A DNA stretch of 64,000 bases, taken from Pseudoroseicyclus aestuarii. Lineage in GTDB: Bacteria > Pseudomonadota > Alphaproteobacteria > Rhodobacterales > Rhodobacteraceae. The position numbers were made by a program, and so were the translations under genes. The stretch's first letter is position 1. Each line of letters opens with the position of its first letter. Below the pieces are notes generated by a model that saw only the letters and a program-made list of their open reading frames with translations, ran no database searches and had not been told where the DNA came from. Where the stretch lies: contig NZ_QJTE01000001.1 in NCBI RefSeq assembly GCF_003217255.1, positions 930,001 to 994,000 on the forward strand, in the 5' to 3' direction. Positions 32,111 to 44,693 of this stretch are shown here, piece by piece.

Positions 32111-32539
32111 ATGTCGAAAACCCTCCTCGATCGCTGCGAGGCCGGCGGCCTGCGCCTGACGGACCAGCGCCGCACCGTGGCGCGGGTGCTGGACGCGGCC
32201 GCCGATCACCCGGACGTCGAGGAGCTGCATTCCCGCGCCGCCGCCGTCGATCCGCGCATCTCGATCGCGACGGTCTATCGCACGGTCAAGCTGTTCGAGG
32301 AGAATGGTTTGCTGGAGAAGCGCGATTTTGGCGACGGGCGCGCCCGCTACGAGACCACCGACGGCGCGCATCACGACCACCTGATCGACATGGAGACCGG
32401 GGCGGTCATCGAGTTCGTCGATCCCGAGATCGAGGCGCTGCAGGAGAAAATCGCGGCGCGGCTGGGCTATCGCCTCGTGGGTCACAGGCTGGAGCTTTAC
32501 GGGCGGCCCGTCCGGGGCCGCGGCTTGAAAAAGGACTGA
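32111..32539 (+). CDS. Fur-family metal-responsive regulator (Fur/Mur-like)
   Basis: Fur-family repressors bind iron or manganese and control metal uptake or stress genes. This 142-residue protein has the winged helix (RLTDQRRTVARVLDAA, then RISIATVYRTVKLFEENGLL) and the metal-site segment ETTDGAHHDHLIDMETG. It lacks the structural-zinc CxxC pairs, as in several alphaproteobacterial Mur/Fur proteins, so manganese or iron sensing cannot be distinguished. GGAGG precedes the ATG. eno follows after 39 bases, possibly in the same transcript. Confidence 0.88.
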   Translation: MSKTLLDRCEAGGLRLTDQRRTVARVLDAAADHPDVEELHSRAAAVDPRISIATVYRTVKLFEENGLLEKRDFGDGRARYETTDGAHHDHLIDMETGAVIEFVDPEIEALQEKIAARLGYRLVGHRLELYGRPVRGRGLKKD

Positions 32540-33856
<1,317 letters not shown>

Positions 33857-33865
33857 TCGACCGAG

Positions 33866-33893
33866 ACCGGCCGCGGCAGGCGCCGCGGCCGGT
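33866..33893 (+). terminator. Hairpin downstream of eno
   Basis: ACCGGCCGCGG-CAGGCG-CCGCGGCCGGT is a perfect 11-bp stem with a 6-base loop, 9 bases after the eno stop, followed by TCTGG rather than a T-run. It is the most likely terminator for eno. Confidence 0.65.
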
Positions 33894-34032
33894 TCTGGGG
33901 GCCGTCGTCCTTCTGGCAGGAGCGCCCCTATGTGCGGGACGACGCGATCGTCCCGCGCTGGGCCGAGGTGACGGAGCCCCGTTTCATTTCTAGACACTTG
34001 AGGCGCCGCAAGCAGCGGAGCCGTCAGCCCGT

Positions 34033-36435
34033 CTAGACCTCGCGCCCGTCGTTGACCTGCTGCAGCACCGTTTCCGTGAGCTCGGAGAGAGAAAAGGGCT
34101 TCGGCAGGAAGGTCGAATTCGAGACCCGTCGCTGCTGCTCGCCGGCGTGATCCTCGGCATAGCCCGACATGAAGACGACGCGTGTGCCGGGCCGGTCCTC
34201 GAGGGCCTCTCGGACCCAGGTCGGGCCGTCCTTGCCCGGCATCACGACGTCGGAGACGATGACGTCGACATGCACCTCCGGATCGGAGAGCGTCTCCAGC
34301 GCCTCTTCCGCGCTTTCGGCCTCGATCACCGAAAGGCCGCGCAGGCGCAGCGCCCGGCTGGCAAAGGCCCGGACCGGCGCCTCGTCCTCGACCAGCAGGA
34401 TGACCCCGTCCACCTGCTGGCCTGCGCGGTCCCCATCGTCGCCGAGGCCCGGGACTGCCTCGTGATCCTCCGGCTGCAGCTCCTGTCCGGGGAAGTAGAG
34501 CGTGAAGGTCGTGCCGAGGCCAACTTCGCTGTCGGCAAAGATATAGCCGCCCGTCTGCTTGACGATGCCATAGGCGGTCGAGAGGCCGAGACCGGTCCCC
34601 TCCCCCACCTTCTTGGTGGTGTAGAAGGGTTCGAATATCTTCGGCAGGCGTTCGGCCGGAATGCCGTGGCCTGCGTCGATCACCCGGATCGCCACCCAGT
34701 CTCCGACGGTCAGGGTCGCCCGGTCGCGGGTCAAAGGCTGATCGAAGCGCTCGTTGACGGTCTCGATCCGGATTTCGCCGCCGCCGGGCATCGCGTCGCG
34801 GGCATTCACCACCAGGTTCATCAGCACCTGTTCAAGCTGCCTCTTGTCGGCGCGGATGGGGCGCAGGGCCGGGTCGTGGTGCAGCGACAGCGTCACCTTC
34901 TCGCCGACAAGGCGGTTCAGCAGATGCGTCAGGTCGGCGAGGGTGTCGCGCAGGTCCAGGGTCTCTGGCACCAGCGTTTGTTTGCGCGAGAAGGCGAGCA
35001 ACTGGCCGACGAGGCTGGCGGCGCGGTTGGTGTTCTGGTGGATCTGCACGAGGTCGGGGTAGTCCCGGTCGGAACTGTCGTGGCGCAGCATCAGAAGATC
35101 GCAATGCCCGGAGATCGCGGTCAGAAGATTGTTGAAATCATGCGCGACGCCACCGGCAAGCTGCCCCACGGCCTGCATCTTCTGGGCCTGGACGAACTGG
35201 GCCTCGAGCGACTTGTGCTCGGTTTCGTCGCGGATCACCGCGACTACCTCATCGCTGCGCGGTCTGCGGGCGTCTGGCCGCGGCAGGGGCGCGAGAGAGA
35301 TCGAGACCTGCCGGTCCTGGTGCGGCGCCGCGCAGCGCAGCAGCTGCGGGCCGGGCAGGTCGCGCCCCTCGGCGGCTTCCTGCAGCCAGTCGGTGATGGC
35401 GCGGCCCAGCCCCTCGAACCGCTGGGCCATGGTGGCATCGGCGGTCAGGGGGTCAGGCAACAGCTGCCGTGCGGCCGCATTGGCATCCAGGATACGACCG
35501 CTCGTCGCCAGCCGCAGCAGCGGCACGGGGAGACCCGCCATGGCGTTCCAGGCCGGATCGGTCTCTGCCCCGCGGCCGCTGGGCCCCTCCTCCACGGCGG
35601 CGGGCCGCGGCGCCTCGGCGCCGGGCAGCAGGTAGATCTCGCGCCTGCCGCCACCAAGCGGGATCTCGGCGACGAGGCAGGCGATGGCGCCCCCCGGCGC
35701 CGCGATGGAGATGGTCTCGCCCCCCGAAACGCCGCCCGCGGCGACACCGTCGAGCGTGCGCGGGCGGGTGCCGATCAACCGGCGCGCGGCTTCGTTCATG
35801 AAGAGGATCGCGCCGCCCTCGCCGGCCGTCAGCATCGGCAAGCCGAGGGCATCGGCAGCGCGGCCCGTGCCGGCGGATTCGGCCGCATCGGCAAGCCGCC
35901 AGATGGTAAGCCCGGCCTCCAGCCGCTGCGCCGAGAGCCGCAGCGTTCCACGCCCGGTGACGATGGTCTCCTGCGCCCCGCCCTGCCTGGCCGCCCGATC
36001 CAGAAGCCGCTGAAGCACGGTATCGGGGCTCGCGAAAAGGTCCGAGAGGATCTGCGACAGAAGGCCCGCCCCCCTGCCGCCAAAGCGGTCCTCGGCCGCG
36101 CGGTTGCGGCGGATCACGCGGCCGTCGTCATCCGTCAGGAAGGCGGGCGACTCGTCGGCCTGCACGACACCGCCGAGCATGGCGATCAGCCTGCCGCGGC
36201 GGCGGCGGCGCAGCGCAGCCGCCGCCAGCACGAAAAGCACGACTGCCGCGAGCATGCCGCCCGCCAGGAGCAGCGAGGCCCTGTAGGGCGAGGCTGGTGG
36301 CAAGAGCGGCATTGCCACGAGGGCGAGCCCAGAGAGCAGCCCGATCAGCAACAAGCGCGCCGGGGCAAGGGCTTCTCCCCTTCCCCAGCGTCGACCCGGC
36401 CTGGAAAATTCAGCATCCAGCACATCAAGACCCAT
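34033..36435 (-). CDS. cckA: Cell-cycle hybrid histidine kinase CckA
   Basis: CckA starts the phosphorelay that, through ChpT, controls CtrA phosphorylation. The 800-residue protein has two N-terminal membrane helices (LLLIGLLSGLALVAM and a second near residues 52-75). PAS-like sensor segments occupy about 90-400. The kinase core has the phosphorylatable His in QLAGGVAHDFNNLLTAISGH, and N/G boxes NLVVNARDAMPGGG, DAGHGIPAERL and GEGTGLGLSTAYG. The C-terminal receiver has Asp in VIVSDVVMPGKDG. ctrA and sciP lie 30 kb away in this window. It follows rsmB on the same strand after 120 bases. Confidence 0.95.
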   Translation of the reverse strand: MGLDVLDAEFSRPGRRWGRGEALAPARLLLIGLLSGLALVAMPLLPPASPYRASLLLAGGMLAAVVLFVLAAAALRRRRRGRLIAMLGGVVQADESPAFLTDDDGRVIRRNRAAEDRFGGRGAGLLSQILSDLFASPDTVLQRLLDRAARQGGAQETIVTGRGTLRLSAQRLEAGLTIWRLADAAESAGTGRAADALGLPMLTAGEGGAILFMNEAARRLIGTRPRTLDGVAAGGVSGGETISIAAPGGAIACLVAEIPLGGGRREIYLLPGAEAPRPAAVEEGPSGRGAETDPAWNAMAGLPVPLLRLATSGRILDANAAARQLLPDPLTADATMAQRFEGLGRAITDWLQEAAEGRDLPGPQLLRCAAPHQDRQVSISLAPLPRPDARRPRSDEVVAVIRDETEHKSLEAQFVQAQKMQAVGQLAGGVAHDFNNLLTAISGHCDLLMLRHDSSDRDYPDLVQIHQNTNRAASLVGQLLAFSRKQTLVPETLDLRDTLADLTHLLNRLVGEKVTLSLHHDPALRPIRADKRQLEQVLMNLVVNARDAMPGGGEIRIETVNERFDQPLTRDRATLTVGDWVAIRVIDAGHGIPAERLPKIFEPFYTTKKVGEGTGLGLSTAYGIVKQTGGYIFADSEVGLGTTFTLYFPGQELQPEDHEAVPGLGDDGDRAGQQVDGVILLVEDEAPVRAFASRALRLRGLSVIEAESAEEALETLSDPEVHVDVIVSDVVMPGKDGPTWVREALEDRPGTRVVFMSGYAEDHAGEQQRRVSNSTFLPKPFSLSELTETVLQQVNDGREV

Positions 36436-36469
36436 TCGCTGACCACACCGACATGAGGCAGGAAATTGG

Positions 36470-36484
36470 CTAATGCCGGGTTAA
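36470..36484. promoter_or_regulatory. Candidate CtrA-binding site upstream of cckA
   Basis: CTAA-TGCCGGG-TTAA matches TTAA-N7-TTAA at 7 of 8 fixed bases. It lies 35-49 bases ahead of the cckA start. Together with the site ahead of ctrA it suggests feedback control, and both sites include the sequence GTTAATCAC. Binding is inferred, not shown. Confidence 0.4.
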
Positions 36485-36555
36485 TCACCGCGGGCGGCGC
36501 AGGAGACGAGAGCGATTTCCGACAATCGCAACCTAGAGGCGATAATCCCTAGAAT

Positions 36556-37710
36556 TCAATCTTTTTTGAGGATCGACAGGAAGAAGCCGTCACCGCTATC
36601 GTCGGGGAGGCGACGCCAAGCCAGCGCGGCACGCCAGCCGGGGTTGCGCGACAGGAAGGCCGCGATGCGCGCCTCGTTCTCTTCGGCCAGGATCGAGCAG
36701 GTGGCATAGGCCAGAACGCCGCCCTGCCTCACCCGGCCCGCCGCGGTATCGAGGATCTCGTCCTGCAGGCGCAGCAGATCCTCCAGCCGCTCGGGCGTCA
36801 GCCGCCACTTGGCATCGGGCGCCCGGCGCCAGGTGCCGCTGCCCGAGCAGGGGGCATCGACGAGCACGAGGTCGGCCATCGGCGCGGCGCCGGGGGCTGC
36901 AAGATCGATGGTGACGCCGGCGCGGGCGGCCCGCGGGGCGATGTCGGCCATGCGGGCCGGGTCCGCGTCATGGGCGGTGACCTGCACCTGCGCGAGGGCA
37001 GCCATGGCAAGCGCCTTGCCGCCGCCCCCGGCGCAGAAGTCCAGAACCTCCAACCCGTCGCGCAGCGGCAGGCGGAGGACGGCCTCCTGGCTGGCGGCAT
37101 CCTGCAGCTCCACCAGGCCGGAGGCATAGGCCGCGCTATTGCGGATGCGGCGGGCGCCGTGCGTCACTCGAAGGGCCGTGCGGACGGGGTGCGGGAGGGC
37201 GTCGATGCCATCCTGATCCAGCGCCTGCGCCGCCTCCTCGCGGGTGCCGCGACCCGGATTGACGCGCAGCGTCACCGGCGCCCGGTCGCGCAGCGCCAGG
37301 GCCGCGGTTTCGGCATCCGGACCGAGCGCGGCCTGCAGCCGCGGCCAGAGCCAGTCGGGCATGTCGAGGCGCAGGGCATCGGGCATGGCGCCGGGTTCGG
37401 GCGCCAATTCCTCTGGCGCCAGTGGCGCGGGGGCATGCCCCGTGCCGGTGAACAGCGCCTCCACCTCGGCGCTCTGCTGCCGCAGCAGCCCGAGGATCAG
37501 CCCGCGCCCGCTCTCTGCGCCGCCCATCCAGGCGGCCGAGCGGCGCCGCCGCAGCGCGTCGAAGACGTGATCGCGCACGGCGGCCCGGTCGCCCGACCCG
37601 GCGAAGCGACTGGAGCGGGCCCAGCCGGTCAGCGCCCTTTCGGCGGCCATGCCGCCGAGGATGGCGTCCAGGATCTCGATCGCGGCGGAGAGGCGCGCGG
37701 CGGGGGTCAT
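36556..37710 (-). CDS. rsmB: RsmB/NOP-family class I SAM-dependent RNA methyltransferase
   Basis: RsmB-type enzymes methylate a cytosine at C5 in 16S rRNA. The 384-residue protein has an N-terminal NusB-like helical part and the SAM domain with LEVLDFCAGGGGKALAMAAL and VLVDAPCSGSGTWRRAPD. The catalytic cysteine is in LAYATCSILAEENE. I chose the ATG at 37710, 7 bases after guaB; the longer frame would run into guaB. Assignment to RsmB rather than another NOP-family member is by general similarity. Confidence 0.85.
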   Translation of the reverse strand: MTPAARLSAAIEILDAILGGMAAERALTGWARSSRFAGSGDRAAVRDHVFDALRRRRSAAWMGGAESGRGLILGLLRQQSAEVEALFTGTGHAPAPLAPEELAPEPGAMPDALRLDMPDWLWPRLQAALGPDAETAALALRDRAPVTLRVNPGRGTREEAAQALDQDGIDALPHPVRTALRVTHGARRIRNSAAYASGLVELQDAASQEAVLRLPLRDGLEVLDFCAGGGGKALAMAALAQVQVTAHDADPARMADIAPRAARAGVTIDLAAPGAAPMADLVLVDAPCSGSGTWRRAPDAKWRLTPERLEDLLRLQDEILDTAAGRVRQGGVLAYATCSILAEENEARIAAFLSRNPGWRAALAWRRLPDDSGDGFFLSILKKD

Positions 37711-37717
37711 CGGGGGC

Positions 37718-39890
<2,173 letters not shown>

Positions 39891-39906
39891 CCGCCCCTTG
39901 CAAGGG

Positions 39907-39938
39907 GGCTGCGCTTGGGCTAATCGGGCGCAGCCTTT
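39907..39938 (+). terminator. Hairpin between fasciclin gene 1 and tRNA-Gly
   Basis: GGCTGCGC and GCGCAGCC form an 8-bp stem with a 13-base loop, followed by TTT and then immediately the tRNA 5' end. A second small palindrome, CCCCTTGCAAGGGG, lies just before it at 39894-39907. Confidence 0.5.
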
Positions 39939-40012
39939 GCGGGTATGATGTAATGGTAGCCTGTCAGCTTCCCAAGCTGAACGCGCGGGTTCGATTCCCG
40001 CTACCCGCTCCA
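39939..40012 (+). tRNA. tRNA-Gly (CCC)
   Basis: The 74-base gene has a 7-bp acceptor stem GCGGGTA/TACCCGC and D-loop AATGGTAG. The anticodon arm is TCAGC-TTCCCAA-GCTGA, placing CCC at the anticodon. The T-arm is GCGGG-TTCGATT-CCCGC, and 3' CCA is encoded. The D-stem looks weakly paired, as in some glycine tRNAs. Confidence 0.96.
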
Positions 40013-40195
40013 GCCTCCTCCTGATTGCCGAACTTACGTTCCAGCCGTTCGCCGGACGCGGCTACGCGCGCCAGAGCCGGCTGGATCAAAGATTTCATTC
40101 GCGTCACCCTGTGGCGAGGACGCAAACTAAACTCTGCGGCCTTTCGTTCTTCCTGTATCGCTCCGAGCTGGTCGGGGCATGACAGGGAGAAACAC

Positions 40196-40750
40196 ATGAA
40201 ACGCTTCACCACCGCAAGCTTCGCACTGCTGCTCGGAACCGCTGCTCTGCCCGCGCTGGCGCAGGACAACCCGATGGTCGGCGGCGCCGAGATGTTCCCG
40301 GACAGCACCATCGTCGAGAACGCGGCGAACTCTGCCGATCACACCACGCTCGTCGCGGCGGTTCAGGCCGCTGGCCTGGCCGAGACGCTGTCGGGTGACG
40401 GTCCCTTCACCGTCTTCGCACCGACCAACGAGGCCTTCGAAGCCCTGCCCGAAGGCACGGTCGACACGCTGCTGATGCCCGAGAACAAGCAGATGCTGAC
40501 CGACATCCTGCTGTGCCATGTCGTCGATGCGGAGGTCTTCTCGACCGACATCGCCGGCATGATCGAGGATGACGGCGGCATGCACGAGGTCCAGACCATG
40601 GGCCCCTGCGTCCTCGAGGCCGCGATGGACGGCGACGCGCTGACGCTCACGGACGAGAACGGCACGGTCGCGACCGTGACCCAGGCCGATGTGGATCAGT
40701 CCAACGGCGTCATCCACGTGATCGACGCTGTCCTGACGCCCGCAAGCTAA
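40196..40750 (+). CDS. Secreted fasciclin-domain protein (paralogue 2)
   Basis: This 184-residue precursor has a signal peptide (FALLLGTAALPALAQ) and one FAS1 domain with GDGPFTVFAPTNEAFEALPE, LLCHVVDAEVF and SNGVIHVIDAVLTP. It aligns with the protein at 39318 across the domain (both have xGPxTxFAPxxxxFEALPEG and SNGVxHxIDAVL) but not in flanking sequence, consistent with an old duplication. It has two extra cysteines. Start at 40196 follows AGGGAGA. A canonical terminator ends the transcript. Confidence 0.9.
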   Translation: MKRFTTASFALLLGTAALPALAQDNPMVGGAEMFPDSTIVENAANSADHTTLVAAVQAAGLAETLSGDGPFTVFAPTNEAFEALPEGTVDTLLMPENKQMLTDILLCHVVDAEVFSTDIAGMIEDDGGMHEVQTMGPCVLEAAMDGDALTLTDENGTVATVTQADVDQSNGVIHVIDAVLTPAS

Positions 40751-40759
40751 GACACGACA

Positions 40760-40789
40760 AAGGGCCGGAGCGATGCTCCGGCCCTTTTT
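40760..40789. terminator. Rho-independent terminator
   Basis: AAGGGCCGGAGC-GAT-GCTCCGGCCCTT is a perfect 12-bp stem with a 3-base loop and then more Ts on plus. It terminates the second fasciclin gene and, being symmetrical with As on the other side, may also serve the convergent pgi. Confidence 0.9.
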
Positions 40790-40820
40790 CCTTGCCTGAC
40801 GTGCAGGCGTGGCGGCTGTC

Positions 40821-42422
40821 TCAGACGCCCTGCTTGCGCAGGAAATCAACCAGCTGCGCGGTGGAGCCGTCCTTGCCCGCCGCCGACTGCTCGCCGTCGA
40901 CCATGGGCTGCAGCGCCGTCGCCAGCTCTTTCCCCAGCTCCACGCCCCATTGGTCGTAGGAGTTGATGCCAAGGATCGCGCCCTCGACGAAGACGCGGTG
41001 CTCGTAGAGCGCCACGATCATGCCGAAGACCTCGGGCGTCAGCTTCGGATAGGCCAGCGTGGTCGAGGGGCGGTTGCCCTCGAAGACGCGGTGGCTTGCC
41101 TGCCGCTCCAGCTCGTCGCCGGTCAGGCCCTTCTTCTCCATCAGCCCGCGCGCGACATCCATGTCGCGGCCCTTCATCAGCGCCTCGGACTGCGCGAGGC
41201 AGTTGGCGACCAGCATGCGGTGCTGATGCTCCAGCCCCTCTTCATGGCCCTGCGCCGCCACGAGGAACTCGCAGGGAATGACCCGCGTGCCCTGATGGAT
41301 CAGCTGGTAGAAGGCGTGCTGGCCGTTGGTCCCGGGCTCGCCCCAGACGACGGGGCCGCTGTCGTAGGGCAGCGGCTTGCCGTCCATGCTGACGCGCTTG
41401 CCGTTGCTCTCCATCTCCAGCTGCTGGAGGTAGGCCGGCAGCCGCGCGAGGCGGTTGTCGTATGGCAGCACGGCGCGGGTGGCATGGCCCAGAACCTGAT
41501 TGTGCCAGAGGCCGACCAGCGCCAGCAGCGCCGGCATGTTCTCGTGCCATTCAGCCTGGCGGAAGTGCCGGTCCATCGCCTGGCCGCCGCGCAGGAAGGC
41601 GCGGAAGGCGTCGCCGCCGATGGCGATCATCAGGCTCAGCCCGATCGGGCCCCACATGGAATAGCGCCCGCCGACCCAATCGGCGAAACCGAAGACGCGC
41701 GAGGGGTCGATCCCGAAGTCCGAGGTCTTGTCGACCGCGCTCGACAGCGCGGCGAACTGCGCCGCCGGGTCAGAGACCGTCTCGCCCATCCAGGCCTTGG
41801 CGGTACGCGCATTGGCCATGGTCTCGGCGGTGGTGAAGGTCTTGGAGGCGACGATCACCAGCGTGGTCGCCGGATCGCAGGCCTGCAGCACGTCCTGGAT
41901 ATCCGCCGGATCGACGTTCGAGACGAAGTGGCAGCGCGGCCCGTCGTGGTAGGGCCGCAGCGCCAGCGCGCCCATCGCCGGGCCGAGGTCCGAGCCGCCG
42001 ATGCCGATGTTCACGACATCGGTGATCTTGCCGCCCTGCCCCGCGAAGCTGCCAGTGCGGACGGCTTCAGAGAAGTCCTCCATCCGCTGCAGCGTCTCGA
42101 GGACCTCGGGCATGACGTCCTGGCCGTCCACCTCGACCGCGCCGCCGTCGAGGTTGCGCAGCGCGGTATGCAGCACCGCGCGACCCTCTGTCACGTTGAT
42201 CGCCTCGCCGGTGAACATCGCCTCGCGCCGCTCGGCGACCTTCGCCGCCTCAAGCTGGCCGATCAGCATGTCCAGCGTTTCGGCGTCGATGTTGGTCTTG
42301 GAATAATCAAAGAGCATATCGCCGACAGAGACGGAGAACGCCTCGGCCCGGTTGTCGTCGAACAGATCCTCGATGCGGCGGGAGGCGACCGCCTCCGCCT
42401 TGGCCTTCAAAGCCTCGAACAT
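40821..42422 (-). CDS. pgi: Glucose-6-phosphate isomerase
   Basis: Pgi interconverts glucose-6-phosphate and fructose-6-phosphate. The 533-residue protein has VNIGIGGSDLGPAMGALAL, the signatures FGFADWVGGRYSMWGPIG and GEPGTNGQHAFYQLIHQGT, and the C-terminal NSYDQWGVELGKELA with the catalytic Lys. It is the last gene of zwf-pgl-pgi, starting 5 bases after pgl, with AAGGAG overlapping the pgl stop. Linking the three lets fructose-6-phosphate enter the oxidative/Entner-Doudoroff route. Confidence 0.97.
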   Translation of the reverse strand: MFEALKAKAEAVASRRIEDLFDDNRAEAFSVSVGDMLFDYSKTNIDAETLDMLIGQLEAAKVAERREAMFTGEAINVTEGRAVLHTALRNLDGGAVEVDGQDVMPEVLETLQRMEDFSEAVRTGSFAGQGGKITDVVNIGIGGSDLGPAMGALALRPYHDGPRCHFVSNVDPADIQDVLQACDPATTLVIVASKTFTTAETMANARTAKAWMGETVSDPAAQFAALSSAVDKTSDFGIDPSRVFGFADWVGGRYSMWGPIGLSLMIAIGGDAFRAFLRGGQAMDRHFRQAEWHENMPALLALVGLWHNQVLGHATRAVLPYDNRLARLPAYLQQLEMESNGKRVSMDGKPLPYDSGPVVWGEPGTNGQHAFYQLIHQGTRVIPCEFLVAAQGHEEGLEHQHRMLVANCLAQSEALMKGRDMDVARGLMEKKGLTGDELERQASHRVFEGNRPSTTLAYPKLTPEVFGMIVALYEHRVFVEGAILGINSYDQWGVELGKELATALQPMVDGEQSAAGKDGSTAQLVDFLRKQGV

Positions 42423-42426
42423 GGTA

Positions 42427-43098
42427 TTACTCCTTGGCCCAGTGCACGACGGCGTTCTTCAGGATGGCCGCGACCGGCGCCTCTTCGGGCGGCAGGCTGC
42501 GGGCCTTTTCCAGCGCCTCGCGCTTGGCCTCTCCGGTGATGACGATGTGCCGGCGCACCGCGTCGTTGAGCATCTTGGCAGACAGCGTGATCCGCGCCTC
42601 GGGGGCGCCGGGCGCGCGCATCGCGACCAGCGGCGCCTCGGTGGTCAGCCCCTCGGCCAGCCTGTCGGCGCCGGGAAAGAGCGAGGCGGTGTGCATGTCC
42701 GCGCCCATGCCCAGCAGCACGACGGAGATCGGGTTCAGCGCGCCAACGGCGGCGGAAAGCTCCTCCATCGCCTCTTCGGGCTGCTCCTTCGGCAGGTAGA
42801 GCGGCACGTAGGTCGCCGAGGCGGCGCGATCCGTCATCAGCCGCCGCTTCACGAGGCCAGTATTGGAGCGGGGGCTGTCCTCGGGCACCCAGCGCTCGTC
42901 CGTCAGCAGGACCTTCACCCGGTCCCAGTCCAGATCGACACTGGAGAGGCTGTCGAAGATCGGCCCGGGCGTGGTGCCGCCCGGCACCGCCAGGCTGGCG
43001 GTCTCGTCCCGGCCGAGCGCCTCGCGCAACTCGCCGGCAAGGCGGTTCGCGAGGTCGATCATCATCATCTCGGCGTCGGCGTATTCGATCAGTTCCAT
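42427..43098 (-). CDS. pgl: 6-phosphogluconolactonase
   Basis: Pgl (DevB type) hydrolyses 6-phosphogluconolactone made by Zwf. The 223-residue protein has ASLAVPGGTTPGPIFDSL, KVLLTDERWVPEDSPRSNTG, ISVVLLGMGADMHTASLFPG (the conserved G-x-D-G-H region, here GADMH) and ARITLSAKMLNDA. It lies between zwf and pgi with a 10-base upstream gap and a good AAGGA ribosome site. Confidence 0.95.
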   Translation of the reverse strand: MELIEYADAEMMMIDLANRLAGELREALGRDETASLAVPGGTTPGPIFDSLSSVDLDWDRVKVLLTDERWVPEDSPRSNTGLVKRRLMTDRAASATYVPLYLPKEQPEEAMEELSAAVGALNPISVVLLGMGADMHTASLFPGADRLAEGLTTEAPLVAMRAPGAPEARITLSAKMLNDAVRRHIVITGEAKREALEKARSLPPEEAPVAAILKNAVVHWAKE

Positions 43099-43108
43099 GA
43101 CGGTATCC

Positions 43109-44671
43109 TTACTCGCCCGCCTTGCGCGGCTGCTGCACCGGGGGCTGGACTGGGTCGTCCTCGGGATCGTGGATGCCGCTGCCGACGGTCGTCGCGGGAC
43201 CGGGCCGACGCTTGAACTCCTCGCGGATTTCGCGCCAGCGGCGACCGTCGCGATGCATGAGCATCATCGCATCCTCGGGACCCTGCGTGTCGGGATCGTA
43301 GGTCTTGGGCACGTCGTGCCGCGCCTCCCAGCCGGCGATGATCGGATCGGTCCAGGCCCAGGCGGCCTCGACTTCGTCGCCGCGCATGAAGAGCGTCTGG
43401 TTGCCGCGGATCACGTCCATGATCAGCCGCTCGTAGGCATCCGGCACCTGCTCCTGATCCGGCCCCAGCGCATCGGCGAAGGTCATGTCGAGCGGCACGT
43501 CCACCAGACGCATCCCGCCCGGCCCCGGCTCCTTGATGGTGACCTGAAGGTCCATCCCCTCGTTCGGCTGCAGCCGGATCGCGAGGATGTTGCGGTGGCG
43601 GGCCGTGTCACCCTCGAAGATCGTGTGCCCGAGGTCCTTGAAGACCACGGCGATCTCGGAGGTGCGGGCCTTCAGCCGCTTGCCGGTGCGCAGGTAGAAG
43701 GGCACGCCGGCCCAACGCCAGTTGGCGATATGGGTCTTGAGGGCGATGAAGCTCTCGGTATGGCTGCGCGGGTTCTCGACGTCGTCGCGGTAGGAGGGAT
43801 CGCCCCCGGCGGCGTCGTACTGGCCGCGCACGACCTGATGCGGCTGCAGCGGTTGCAGCGCGCGGATCACCTTGAGCTTCTCGTCGCGGACCCGGTCGGC
43901 GTCGTATTGCGCCGGCGGCTCCATCGCGATCAGGCACAGAAGCTGCATCAGGTGGTTCTGCACCATGTCGCGCATCGCGCCCGACTGGTCGTAGTAGCTG
44001 CCGCGGCCACCCACGCCCACCGTCTCGGCGACGGTGATCTGGATGTGATCGACGTAGTGCGAATTCCACAGCGGCTCGAAGAGCACGTTGCCGAAGCGGA
44101 CGGCCATCAGGTTCTGGACGGTTTCCTTGCCCAGGTAATGGTCGATCCGGTAGATCTGGTGCTCGCCGAAATGCGCGGCGAGATCGGCGTTCAGCTGCTG
44201 CGCCGAGGCCAGATCGCGGCCGAAGGGCTTTTCGACGACGATGCGGCTTTGCTCGTCGGCGATGGAGTGGGTGTGCAGCCGCTCCGCGAGATCGCCGAAA
44301 AGCGAGGGGCCGACCGAGAAGTAGAAGGCGCGGATCACGCCGTCGCGCATCAGCGCGGCAAGCTCGGGCCAGCCGCCGTCGCCCTTGGCGTCGATGGGCA
44401 CGTAGTGCAGCCGGCCGAGGAACTGCTTCAGCCCCTCTGCATCGGCCTTCTCCTCGCCGCCGAATTCCTCGACGGCATCGGCGATGAGCTGGCGGTAGCC
44501 CTCGTCATCCATCTCGGCGCGCGCGGCGCCGATGATGCGGGCATCCTCGGGCATCTGGCCCGAGCGGAACCTGCGGAACAGGCCCGGAAGGATCTTGCGA
44601 CGCGCGAGGTCGCCTGTTCCGCCGAAGATCACTAGGTCGAAGCTGTCGACCGGAATGACGCGCGAGACCAT
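43109..44671 (-). CDS. zwf: Glucose-6-phosphate dehydrogenase
   Basis: Zwf oxidises glucose-6-phosphate with NAD(P)+, entering the Entner-Doudoroff and pentose phosphate routes. The 520-residue protein begins with the coenzyme-binding DLVIFGGTGDLARRKILPGL and has the active-site signature RIDHYLGKETVQNLMAVRFG. Substrate-site FYLRTGKRL follows. The last ~30 residues (Pro/Asp/Gln rich) extend beyond the usual ~490. The ATG at 44671 has GGAG upstream, and a palindromic operator candidate lies 23 bases ahead. Confidence 0.97.
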   Translation of the reverse strand: MVSRVIPVDSFDLVIFGGTGDLARRKILPGLFRRFRSGQMPEDARIIGAARAEMDDEGYRQLIADAVEEFGGEEKADAEGLKQFLGRLHYVPIDAKGDGGWPELAALMRDGVIRAFYFSVGPSLFGDLAERLHTHSIADEQSRIVVEKPFGRDLASAQQLNADLAAHFGEHQIYRIDHYLGKETVQNLMAVRFGNVLFEPLWNSHYVDHIQITVAETVGVGGRGSYYDQSGAMRDMVQNHLMQLLCLIAMEPPAQYDADRVRDEKLKVIRALQPLQPHQVVRGQYDAAGGDPSYRDDVENPRSHTESFIALKTHIANWRWAGVPFYLRTGKRLKARTSEIAVVFKDLGHTIFEGDTARHRNILAIRLQPNEGMDLQVTIKEPGPGGMRLVDVPLDMTFADALGPDQEQVPDAYERLIMDVIRGNQTLFMRGDEVEAAWAWTDPIIAGWEARHDVPKTYDPDTQGPEDAMMLMHRDGRRWREIREEFKRRPGPATTVGSGIHDPEDDPVQPPVQQPRKAGE

Positions 44672-44693
44672 GGGGTGTTCTCCGTGGTTGCGG

